NCBI RefSeq assembly: GCF_003086295.3
Contig: NC_092051.1
Location: 66,527,772 to 66,591,771 of the forward strand
Length of the DNA stretch: 64,000 nucleotides
Source: Arachis hypogaea
Taxonomy: Eukaryota > Streptophyta > Magnoliopsida > Fabales > Fabaceae
Direction: 5' to 3'
Shown here: in pieces, positions 54,562 through 64,000 of the stretch
Numbering within the stretch: position 1 is the stretch's first letter
Layout: each line of letters begins with the position of its first letter
Notes under the pieces: model-generated
Database searches by the model: none
Seen by the model: only the letters and a program-made list of their open reading frames with translations
Told to the model about the DNA's origin: nothing
Program-made: the position numbers and the translations under genes

Positions 54562-56103
54562 TGATGAGCGGATATTTTATACACTTTTTGGGGTTAATTT
54601 CATATAGTTTTGAGTATGTTTTAGTTAGTTTTTAGTCTATTTTGATTATTTTTTAGGAAAAATTCATATTTCTGGACTTTACTATGAGTTGTGTGTTTTT
54701 CTGTAATTTCAGATATTTTTCTGGCTGATATTGAGGGAGCTGAGCAAAAATCTGATTCAGGCTGAAAAAGGACTGCTGATGCTGTTGGATTCTGACCTCC
54801 CTGCACTCAAAGTGGCTTTTCTGGAGCTACAGAACTCGAAATGGCATGCTTCCAATTGCTTTGGAAAGTAGACATCCAGGGCTTTCCAGCAATATATAAT
54901 AGTCCATACTTTGCACAAGGATAGACGACGTAGACTGGCGTTCAACGCCAGTTCTCTGCCCAATTCTGGTGTCCAGCGCCAGAAAAGGATCAAAAGCTGG
55001 AGTTGAACGCCCAAACTGGCACAAAAACTGGCGTTCAACTCCACAAATGGCCTCTGCACGTGACTCACTTAAATCTCAGCCCCAACACACACCAAGTGGG
55101 CCCCAGAAGTGGATCTCTGCATCATCCATCATAGTCTACTCAATTTTTGTAAACCTAGGCTACTAGTTTAGTATTTAAACAACTTTTAGAAGACTTATTT
55201 CGGATCTCATGACATTTTAGATCAAAACTTTGTATTCTCTGACGGCATGAGTCTCTAAACCCCATTGTTGGGGGTGAGGAGCTCTGCTGTGTCTCGATGA
55301 ATTAATGCAAGTATTTCTGTTTTCCATTCAAACACACTTGTTCCTATCTAAGATGTTCATTCACGCTTAACTATGATGAAGGTGATGATCCGTGACATTC
55401 ATCACCTTCCTCAAACCATGAACGTGTGCCTGACAACCACCTCCGTTCTATATCCGATTGAATGAGTATCTCTTAGATCTCTTAATCAGAATCTTAGTGG
55501 TATAAGCTAGAACTGATGGCGGCATTCATAAGAATCCGGAAAGTCTAAACCTTGTCTGTGGTATTCCGAGTAGGATTCAAGGATTGAATGACTGTGACGA
55601 GCTTCAAACTCCTGAAGGCTGGGCGTTAGTGACAGACGCAAAAGGATAGTAAATCCTATTCCAACCGGATCGAGAACCAACCGGTGATTAGCCGTGCTGT
55701 GACAGAGCACGTGAGCGTAGTTTTCACTGGAAGGATGGAAGGTAGCCATTGACAACGGTGATCCACCAACACACAGCTTGCCATAGGAAGACGTGCGTGC
55801 GTGAATTAGAAGACAGAGGAAAGCAGAGATTCAGAAGATAAAGCATCTCCAAAACTCTAACATATTCTCCATTACTGCATAACAAGTAACCTTTAATCCA
55901 TGCTCTTTTGTTTATTTGAAATTCAACTGATAAACATAATTGACTTCCTGACTAAGATTTACAAGATAACCATAGATTGCTTCAAACCAACAATCTTCGT
56001 GGGATTCGACCCTTACTCACGTAAGGTATTACTTGGACGACCCAGTGCACTTGCTGGTTAGTGGTACGAGTTGTGAAAAGTGTGATTCACAATTTGTGCA
56101 CCA
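54562..56103 (+). repeat. 5' LTR of element B
   Basis: 1542 bp, starts TGATGAGCGGATATTTTATA and ends AATTTGTGCACCA. U3 palindrome words at 54937-55043. It shares with D's LTRs a TATTTAAAC stretch (55171-55179) in place of TATAAATA, and a short U5 without extra primer-site copies. Confidence 0.93.
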
Positions 56104-56109
56104 AGTTTT

Positions 56110-56127
56110 TGGCGCCGTTGCCGGGGA
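56110..56127 (+). promoter_or_regulatory. B primer-binding site (tRNA-Asp)
   Basis: TGGCGCCGTTGCCGGGGA, 6 bp after the LTR end. Confidence 0.93.
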
Positions 56128-56882
56128 TTGTTCGTGTTTGGACAACTGACGGTTTATTTTGTTGCTTAGATTAGGAAAATTTTTCTTTTTTTTTTTTGGT
56201 TTAGAATCTCTTATTGTTGTTCTTGGTTAAAAATATCCTTCTTTAAAACAAGTGTTACATTTACTGCCCAATTGGCTAAAGCGTTAGTCTAAGCCCGTGG
56301 CAGTTTGGTACACTCTTTTTAAAATCTTTTTCAAAAATAATTTTTCTATTAAATCCTGTGCCAAACTTTAAGTTTGGTGTTTTCTTGTTGATTTTTCTGT
56401 GTTTTTCGAAAATTTATTTTGGTTTTCTAAAAATTTTAAGTTTGGTGTTCTTTCTTCGTGTTCTTGAGTTTTCCTTGTGACTTGATCTTAAAATTTTTAA
56501 GTTTGGTGTTCCTTGGTGTTTTCCCTCCAAAATTTTCGAAAATAGAGAGCATTAGATCTAAAAATTTTAAATCTTGTGCTATTTTATTGTTTTTCTCTTT
56601 CCTCTTAAAAATCAAAAATATATTTTCTCTCTATTTTAAAAACATATTTTCGAAATATATTTCTAAAATTTAGATTTTTATTTCAAAATTTAAAACTTTT
56701 TTTTTTCAAAATCATCATATCCTTTTCAAAACTTCCTAACCACTTTCTCTCTCCTCAGTTTTTCGAAAATCTTCACCCAACTTTTATTTATTTTATTTCA
56801 ATTTATTTCATTTTCGAAATAAATATATAAATAAATAAATAAAAATATTTTTTCTATTTTACATCATCTCCCTTTCTCCATC
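56128..56882 (+). other. B 5' leader
   Basis: AT-rich and non-coding. AAGTTTGGTGT words at 56370, 56438 and 56499. A tRNA-like fragment at 56263-56301 contains AATTGGCTAAAGCG. Packaging signals would be expected here but cannot be identified by eye. Confidence 0.75.
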
Positions 56883-59800
56883 ATGGACCTAAGCGGAAAT
56901 GAACAGTCCAGGAGGACTCTGGGGTCATATTCTAACCCCTCTACTGCTTCATATGGGAGTAGCATCTGCATACCCTCCATCGAAGTCAGTAGCTTTGAGT
57001 TGAATCCTCAGCTCATTATCATGGTGCAGCAAAATTGCCAGTTTTCCGGTCTTCCACAGGAAGAACCCACAGAGTTTCTGGCACAGTTTCTACAGATTGC
57101 TGACACAGTACATGATAAAGAAATAGATCAGGATGTCTACAGACTATTACTGTTTCCATTTGCTGTAAAAGATCAAGCTAAGAGGTGGTTGAATAACCCA
57201 CCTAAGGCCAGCATAAGGACATGGAAACAGCTGACAGAAAAGTTTCTGAATCAATATTTCCCTCCAAAAAGGATGACACAGCTAAGGCTGGACATCCAAG
57301 GCTTTAAACAAGGAGATAATGAATCTCTTTATGATGCCTGGGAGAGATACAGAGAGATGCTACGAAAATGCCCCTCTGAAATGTTTTCAGAGTGGGTTCA
57401 GTTAGACATCTTCTATTATGGGCTTGCAGAAGGAGCTCAGATGTCTCTAGATTACTCAGCTGGTGGATCCATCCACATGAGAAAGACAATTGAAGAGGCT
57501 CAAGAGCTCATTGATACAGTTGCCAGGAATCAGCATCTGTACCTAAGCAACAACCCTTCCATGAATGAAGAGGTTAAAACAGTAACTGCTGAACTCAGCC
57601 CTGTAAAACAAGCTGCTGAATTCAATCAGCAATTGGACTTTCTCACAAAGCAGTTAGCCGAATTTAAAGACAGGCTACAAGAGATAAGGATGGCTAATAT
57701 ACATATGGACGAACAGTTTAAGCAAACAAAGCAGCAGCTGTCAAGGCAAATAGCAGAAGAATGCCAAGCAGTTCAACTAAGAAGTGGGAAAACATTAAAT
57801 ACCCCACCTCAAGGCAGCAAAAAGCTAAGAAATGAGCAAACCACCCAAAATTCACCTGAGGACAGTAAGAGCCCAGGGAAAAATAATTCTGGCGCTAAAG
57901 CGCCAGAAAATTGGTGGAAGGCTGGCGCTGAACGCCCAGACCATGGCCAAAACTGGCGTTCAACGCCAGAAATACAGCAGGACTGGCGTTCAACACCAGA
58001 AATACAGCAGGACTGGCGTTCAACGCCAGAAATGGGCAAGGATATGGCGTTCAACGCCCAAAATGGGCATGATCTGGCGCTGAACGCCCAAAATGGGCAC
58101 AGTTCTGGCGTTCAGACGCCAGAAGCAGACAAGGAGCTGGCGTCCAGCTTCACTCCATCTTCTAACTCTGGCACTCAAGTGCCAATGAGGGATCAGACAC
58201 ACACAAATGCTGACAACAACCCCTCTAAAAAGGCTTCTTCAACCACTTCTGTAGGCAATAAACCTGCAGCAACTAAGGTTGAAGAATATAAAGCCAAGAT
58301 ACCTTATCCTCAAAAACTCCGGAAGGAGGAGCAGGATAAGCAATTTGCTCGCTTTGCAGATTATCTCAGGACTCTTGAAATAAAGATTCCATTTGCAGAA
58401 GCACTTGAGCAAATACCTTCTTATGCCAAGTTCATGAAAGAGATCTTGAGTCATAAAAAGGATTGGAGAGAAACAAAAAGAGTTCTCCTCACTGAAGAAT
58501 GCAGTGCAGTCATTCTGAAGAGCTTTCCTGAAAAGCTTAAAGACCCTGGGAGCTTTCTGATACCATGCATATTAGAAGATAATTGCACCAAGACAACTTA
58601 TGCGATCTTGGGGCAAGCATCAACCTAATACCTGCATCCACTATCAGGAAGCTTGGCTTAACTGATGAAGTTAAACCAACCCGGATATGTCTCCAACTTG
58701 CTGATGGTTCCACTAAATACCCATCAGGCGTGATTGAGGACATGATTGTCAGAGTTGGGCCATTCGCCTTTCCCACTGACTTTGTTGTGCTAGAAATGGA
58801 GGAGCACAAGAGTGCTACTCTCATTCTAGGAAGACCCTTCCTAGCAACTGGACGATCCCTCATTGACGTCCAACAGGGGGAAATAACCCTGAGAGTCAAC
58901 GATGATGAGTTCAAGTTGAACGCTGTCAAAGCCATGCAGCATCCAGACACATCAACAGACTGCATGAAAGTTGATCTTATTGACTCTTTGGTAGAAGAGA
59001 TTAACATGGCTGAGAGTCTCGAATCAGAGTTGGAAGACATCTTTAAAGATGTTCAGCCTGATTTGGAGGATTCAGGGGACATGAAAGAGCCTCTGAACTT
59101 TCTTCTGAAAGAGGAAAAACCTCCTAAACCCGAGCTCAAGCCATTACCACCATCCTTGAAATATGCATTTCTGGGAGAAGGTGACACTTTTCCAGTGATC
59201 ATAAGCTCTGCTTTAAATTCACAGGAAGAGGAGGCACTTATTCAAGTGCTAAGGACACACAAGACAGCTCTTGGGTGGTCCATAGGTGACCTTAAGGGCA
59301 TAAGCCCAGCTAGATGCATGCACAAAATCTTATTGGAGGATAATGCCAAACCAGTGGTGCAACCACAGAGGCGGCTAAATCTAGCCATGAAAGAAGTGGT
59401 GCAGAAAGAGGTCACCAAATTACTGGAGGCTGGGATTATTTATCCTATTTCTGATAGCCTCTGGGTGAGCCCTGTTCAAGTCGTCCCAAAAAAGGGAGGC
59501 ATGACAGTAATTCATAATGAAAAAAATGAACTGGTTCCTACAAGAACAGTTACAGGGTGGCGCATGTGTATTAACTACAGAAGGCTCAATACAGCCACCA
59601 TAAAGGATCATTTTCCTTTACCATTCATAGACCAGATGCTAGAAAGACTAGCAGGTCATGATTATTGCTGCTTTTTAGATGGCTACTCAGGCTATAACCA
59701 GATTGCAGTAGATCCCCAGGATCAAGAGAAAACAGCATTCACATGTCCATTCGGAGTGTTTGCTTATAGAAGGATGCCATTTGGGCTATGTAATGCGCCT

Positions 59801-62020
59801 GCAACCTTCTAGAGATGCATGCTCTCTATTTTCTCTGACATGGTGGAAAAATTTCTGGAAGTCTTCATGGATGACTTCTCAGTATATGGAGACTCATTCA
59901 GCTCCTGTCTTGATCACCTGAAACTTGTTCTGAAAAGATGCCAAGAGACCAACCTAGTTTTAAACTGGGAAAAGTGTCACTTCATGGTGACTGAAGGAAT
60001 TGTTCTTGGGCATAAGATCTCAAACAAGGGAATAGAGGTGGATCAAGCAAAAATAGAGGTAATTGAAAAATTACCACCACCTGCCAATGTTAAGGCAATC
60101 AGAAGCTTTCTGGGGCATGCAGGATTCTATAGAAGGTTTATAAAGGATTTTTCAAAAATCGCAAAACCTCTAAGCAATCTGCTAGCTACTGACACGCCAT
60201 TTGTGTTTGACACAGAGTGCCTGCAGGCGTTTGAAACGCTGAAAGCTAAGCTGGTCACAGCACCAGTCATTTCTGCACCAGACTGGACATTACCATTTGA
60301 GCTAATGTGTGATGCCAGTGATCATGCCATTGGTGCAGTATTGGGACAGAGGCATGACAAGCTTCTGCATGTCATTTATTTTGCCAGTCGCGTTCTAAAT
60401 GATGCCCAGAAAAATTACACAACCACAGAAAAAGAACTACTTGCAGTGGTTTACGCCATTGACAAGTTCAGATCATACTTAGTAGGATCAAAAGTGATTG
60501 TGTATACTAACCATGCTGCTCTTAAATATCTACTCACAAAGCAGGATTCAAAACCCAGGCTCATCAGATGGGTATTGCTTCTGCAAGAGTTTGATATAGA
60601 AATAAGAGACAGAAAAGGGACAGAGAACCAAGTGGCTGATCATCTGTCCCGGATAGAGCCAGTGGAAGGGACGTCCCTCCCTTCTCTTGAGATCTCTGAG
60701 ACGTTTCCTGATGAGCATTTATTCGCCATTCAGGAAGCACCATGGTTTGCCGATATTGCAAACTATAAAGCTGCAAGGTTCATACCCAAGGAGTACAACA
60801 GGATACAAAAGAAGAAATTAATTACTGATGCAAAGTACTACTTGTGGGATGAACCTTATCTCTTTAAGAGATGTGCAGACGGAATTATCCGTAGGTGTGT
60901 GCCTAGAGAAGAAGCACAGAGGATCCTGTGGCATTGCCACGGATCTCAATATGGAGGCCATTTCGGAGGTGAGCGAACAGCCACCAAGGTTCTCCAATGT
61001 GGCTTCTATTGGCCCACACTCTATAAAGATTCCCGAGAGTTTGTACGTAATTGTGACAGTTGCCAAAGAGCTGGTAATCTGCCTTATGGTTACGCCATGC
61101 CTCAACAAGGAATCTTGGAAATTGAGTTGTTTGACGTATGGGGAATTGACTTCATGGGACCTTTCCCACCATCATACTCAAACACTTATATTCTGGTGAC
61201 AGTTGACTATGTATCAAAATGGGTTGAGGCTATTGCCACACCCACCAATGATACTAAAACAGTGCTGAAGTTCCTCCAGAAACATATCTTTAGCAGGTTT
61301 GGTGTCCCTAGAGTACTAATCAGTGATGGGGGCACTCACTTCTGCAATAAACAGCTTTACTCTGCCATGGTTCGGTATGGAATTCACCACAAGGTGGCCA
61401 CTCCGTATCATCCACAAACCAATGGGCAAGCTGAAGTCTCTAACAGAGAATTAAAGAGAATCCTGGAACGGACAGTAAATAACCGTAGAAAGGATTGGGC
61501 ACGGAGCCTGGATGATGCTCTGTGGGCTTACAGGACAGCATTCAAGACGCCCATAGGGACATCTCCACACCAACTCGTGTATGGTAAGGCATGTCACCTG
61601 CCCATGGAACTGGAACATAAGGCCTACTGGGCAACCAGATTCCTAAACTTTGATGCCAAATTAGCAGGAGAAAAATGATTGCTCCAGCTAAATGAGCTAG
61701 AGGAATTCAGATTCACAGCTTTCGAAAATGCCAAGCTTTATAAAGAAAAATAAAAAAAATGGCATGACAGAAAGCTGTCATCTAGAATCTTTGAACCAGG
61801 ACAAAAGGTCCTGTTGTTTAACTCTAGACTCAGGCTATTCCCCGGGAAACTGAAATCCCGGTGGAGGGGACCATACGTGATTACAAGTGTGTCACCATAT
61901 GGTTATGTGGAGCTTCAAGATATTGATTCTGATAAGAAGTTCATTGTCAATGGACAGAGAATCAAGCATTATCTTGAAGGCAACATTGAGCAAGAACGCT
62001 CAAGGCTGAAGCTAGATTAA
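56883..62020 (+). pseudogene. gag-pol: B gag-pol polyprotein, one frameshift and three stops
   Basis: Starts MDLSGNEQSRRTL (56883). Gag core with FELNPQLIIMVQQNCQFSGL, NQYFPPKRMTQLRLDIQGF and LYDAWERYREMLRKCP; then a coding palindrome block (57887-58148); then protease [12 protein letters not shown] after a one-base loss near 58600. RT has CINYRRLN where other copies have [16 protein letters not shown], a TAG at 59810-59812 in the ATFQRCM motif, and FMDD. RNase H has [11 protein letters not shown] where others have TDH. Integrase has the HHCC finger, [17 protein letters not shown] and ELKRILER. Stops at 61676-61678 (TGA) and near 61750 (TAA) precede the GPY-like end SRWRGPYVI. Gag and pol are in one ORF by design, with no stop between them, unlike F. 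The lost acidic residue in RNase H and the stops make it inactive. Confidence 0.92.
57887..58148 (+). repeat. Coding palindrome block between Gag and protease of B
   Basis: Nine units of about 30 bp (10 codons). The first has 10-bp perfect arms TTCTGGCGCT and AGCGCCAGAA around AA (57887-57906). Translated, units give WRSTPEIQQD, FNAQNGHD and ALNAQNGH type repeats. The frame stays open through all nine. Confidence 0.9.
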
Positions 62021-62061
62021 AAGCTCAGCAAGGTCCAGCTAAAGACAATAAAGAAGCGCTT

Positions 62062-62079
62062 GCTGGGAGGCAACCCAGC
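62062..62079 (+). other. Post-pol hairpin of B
   Basis: GCTGGG, loop AGGCAA, CCCAGC, 42 bp after the pol stop. Compared with F, the T-A pair next to the stem end is C-G. Confidence 0.8.
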
Positions 62080-62247
62080 CATGGGGCAACAATCCTCTAA
62101 GCATTTTGCCCTATTTCTATTTTTATTTTTATTTGTTTATATAGAGTTCATTGATAACAAGGTAAATAATCATTTACAGAAGACCTCGGCACACAAAACA
62201 GAGAAAAAGATCTCACTGGCAAGAAAACACCAGTAAAAGTGCATTTT

Positions 62248-62455
62248 CGGCGTTCAACACCCAAAATGGGCATCCACTGGGCGCTGAACGCCAGTGATGG
62301 TAACAGCTGGGCGTTCAATGCCAGAAAGGGGCACCCACTGGGCGTTGAACGCCAGTAATGGCAGCAGCTGGGCGTTGAACGCCCAGGAGAGCAGCAATTG
62401 GGCGCTGAACGCCCAAAACAGGCAGTGTTTGGGCGTTCAAACGCTAGGAAGGCAG
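62248..62455 (+). repeat. Post-pol palindrome block of B
   Basis: Seven units of about 31 bp such as TGGGCGTTGAACGCCCA and TGGGCGCTGAACGCCCA. Same location as in element 1 and D. Confidence 0.88.
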
Positions 62456-62918
62456 GGAGGAGCCAAATTCATTTTTTCCACACGTATTTCCATTTTAATT
62501 TCAAATTTTATGCTTCAATGCATGATTTTTACATGAACATGTCAAGAACCCTGATTTCTAAAATCCTTAATTTCTAAAAATCCATCCTTCCAAATTCAAT
62601 CCAACTCTTTTCAAATCTTTTTTGAAAACAAATCTATCTTTTTCACTCTAAAATCTTTTCAACTAATCCATATCTTTTTCAAATCTCCATATCATCTTTT
62701 TCAAAATTCAGATTTATCTTTTTCAAAAATCTATCATATCTCTTCAAAATTAAACTATATCTTCTATCTTATCTTTTTCAACTCAATCTTCTTATCTTAT
62801 CTTTTCCAATTTTTCGAAAACCCACCCCCCATCCCTTTAAATTTGGGTTCGGCCTCCCTCCTCCTCCATCAACAATTGCACCTAGCTCTCCTTCTATCCC
62901 TCTCCTTTCTTTTCTTTC
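62456..62918 (+). other. B spacer before the env-like ORF
   Basis: T/C-rich, many CTTTTTCAAATC-like repeats (62600-62810), non-coding. A weak CCCTTTAAATTT at 62832-62843 is the only TATA-like site. Confidence 0.6.
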
Positions 62919-62952
62919 GCTTGAGGACAAGCAAACCTCTAAGTTTGGTGTG
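62919..62952 (+). other. B hairpin module before the env-like ORF
   Basis: GCTTG (62919-62923), loop AGGA, CAAGC (62928-62932), then AAACCTCTAAGTTTGGTGTG. Confidence 0.75.
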
Positions 62953-62974
62953 TTTATCCGAGATCACTAAGATC

Positions 62975-64000
62975 ATGGCTCCTAAAGGAAAACAACCCAC
63001 TCCAAGAGGCAAGAAAGAGAGCGTTCCAAAACCACTTTGGAATCAAGGGAAGTTCTTATCTAAAGAACATTCAGACCATTATCTTAAAGTAATGGGTCTG
63101 AGATCAGTGATCCCGGAAGTTAGATTCGATCTGAAAGAAGATGAATATCCGGAGATCCAGGAGCAAATTCGAATCAGGAACTGGGAAGTCCTAGCTAATC
63201 CTGAAACGAAAGTGGGAAGGAATATGGTCCAGGAGTTCTATGCTAATATGTGGCAAACTGACAAGCAAAAACTATCTGGAACTGCATTCTATGAATTTCG
63301 GACCATGGTCAGAGGAAAGATTGTTCATACCACCCCTGACAAGATCAGGGAGATCTTAAAGCTACCTCAGCTAAAGGATGATCCAGACTTCTTCAACAGG
63401 AGGATGATGAGAGCAGACATTGACCTGGATAAGATTCTAAAGGACATATGTATCCCTGGAGCCAGGTGGACCACCAACACAAAGGGTGTCCCAAATCAAC
63501 TCAAGAGAGAGGATCTCAAACCAGTCGCCAGAGGATGGCTGGACTTCATTGGGCATTCTCTGTTACCCATTAGCAACCATTCTGAAGTCACAGTTAAAAG
63601 AGCAGTGATGATCCATTGCATCATGATGGGGAAGGAAGTGGAGGTTCATCAGCTGATTTCAACTGAACTCTACAAAATTGCTAACAAAAATTCTAAAGAG
63701 GCCAGGTTGGCTTATCCAAGCGTGATTTCTCTGCTCTGCAAGGACGCTAGAGTAAGGATGGGAATAACTGAGTATATCCTAATTGAAAAGCCAATCACCA
63801 AAGCATCAATGGAAAAACACCAAGCACAGGAGGATCCCATCAAGAAGAGAGCACAGGAATTCCTCCCAGAGATCCCTCAATCTGAATACTGGGAGTATCT
63901 TGAGACGTCCGTTACCAAGATACGGGAAGCTATGGAGCAAATAATAAAAGAACAGAAGGAACACAGTCAAATGCTGACCTATATGTTTAAAGAACAAGAG
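62975..64000 (+). CDS. env-position ORF of B (putative plant transposon protein domain), open at the window edge
   Basis: ATG at 62975 (MAPKGKQPTPRGKKES). Open for 342 codons to the last base with no stop. Conserved core: KFLSKEHSDHYLKVMG, EYPEIQEQIRIRNWEVL, VQEFYANMW, EFRTMVRGKIV, LKPVARGWLDFIGHSLLP and RAVMIHCIMMGKEVEVHQ; the C-terminal part is rich in K, E and Q, coiled-coil-like. It follows pol by about 950 bp and is preceded by the hairpin plus AAGTTTGGTGTG module. This ORF is intact in a copy whose pol is broken. There is no signal peptide or transmembrane helix in the visible part; its function is unknown. Confidence 0.88.
   Translation, partial: MAPKGKQPTPRGKKESVPKPLWNQGKFLSKEHSDHYLKVMGLRSVIPEVRFDLKEDEYPEIQEQIRIRNWEVLANPETKVGRNMVQEFYANMWQTDKQKLSGTAFYEFRTMVRGKIVHTTPDKIREILKLPQLKDDPDFFNRRMMRADIDLDKILKDICIPGARWTTNTKGVPNQLKREDLKPVARGWLDFIGHSLLPISNHSEVTVKRAVMIHCIMMGKEVEVHQLISTELYKIANKNSKEARLAYPSVISLLCKDARVRMGITEYILIEKPITKASMEKHQAQEDPIKKRAQEFLPEIPQSEYWEYLETSVTKIREAMEQIIKEQKEHSQMLTYMFKEQE

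Larger units (their letters stand above)
54562..64000 (+). mobile_element. Element B: Athila-type element, 5' part
   Basis: 5' LTR, primer site, leader, gag, protease, RT, RNase H, integrase and an env-position ORF, in this order; the 3' LTR is outside the window. It is the only member of its family here with a full set of domains, but pol carries a frameshift and three stops. Inserted in A's leader. Confidence 0.93.

Noticed and set aside
56263..56301. Functional tRNA gene
   Set aside because: Only D-arm and part of the anticodon arm resemble a tRNA; no T-arm with GGTTCGA and no acceptor stem.

Overview
This is a repeat-only stretch of a plant nuclear genome. I see no host gene, rRNA gene or tRNA gene. 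Every recognisable piece belongs to an LTR retrotransposon of the Ty3/gypsy Athila/Tat type: primer-binding sites complementary to the 3' end of tRNA-Asp, Gag, protease, RT, RNase H and integrase modules, and in several elements a plant-specific 'env-position' ORF of the putative-plant-transposon-protein type (motif VQEFYAN or VREFYCN). The GGCGTTCAACGCC words and the LTR starting TGATGAGCGGATAATTTATA suggest a legume, most likely Arachis (peanut); that is recall, not a search.

Layout. 1-7398: 3' part of element 1 (+), a non-autonomous element with Gag and protease, no RT/RNase H/integrase, an env-like ORF and its 3' LTR. 7399-12449: 3' end and LTR of a second family (T3, +), interrupted by a minus-strand solo LTR of the element-1 family (8884-10463, TSD GCATG). 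12469-13291 and 47937-52807: primer site, ORF1 and env-like ORF of T3. Its ORF1 is split by element D (minus, 13292-47931, TSD CACCC). D is itself split inside its protease by element F (plus, 19308-43201, TSD GAGAA). 52808-54561: LTR, PBS and leader of element A, inserted in the T3 env-like ORF. 54562-64000: element B (+), inserted in A's leader, with LTR, PBS, gag-pol pseudogene and an open env-like ORF that runs off the window.

F is shown as LTR-internal-LTR-internal-LTR around exactly 1000 N (30786-31785). LTR-specific SNPs, single-base indels clustered near the gap, and duplicated sequence on its two sides indicate that this is probably one young element assembled twice.

The most striking signal crosses family boundaries. 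Each of three families carries an array of short inverted-repeat units in the LTR, and the sequences differ between families: 7-10 bp arms around GGCGTTCAACGCC in the A/B/D/1 family, nearly 40-nt hairpins in F, GC-rich ACGCGCACGCGC units in T3. Within the first two families the arms vary in sequence but stay complementary. Two further small hairpins, one just after the pol (or ORF1) stop and one just before the 3' LTR and near the env-like ORF, also show compensatory changes across families.
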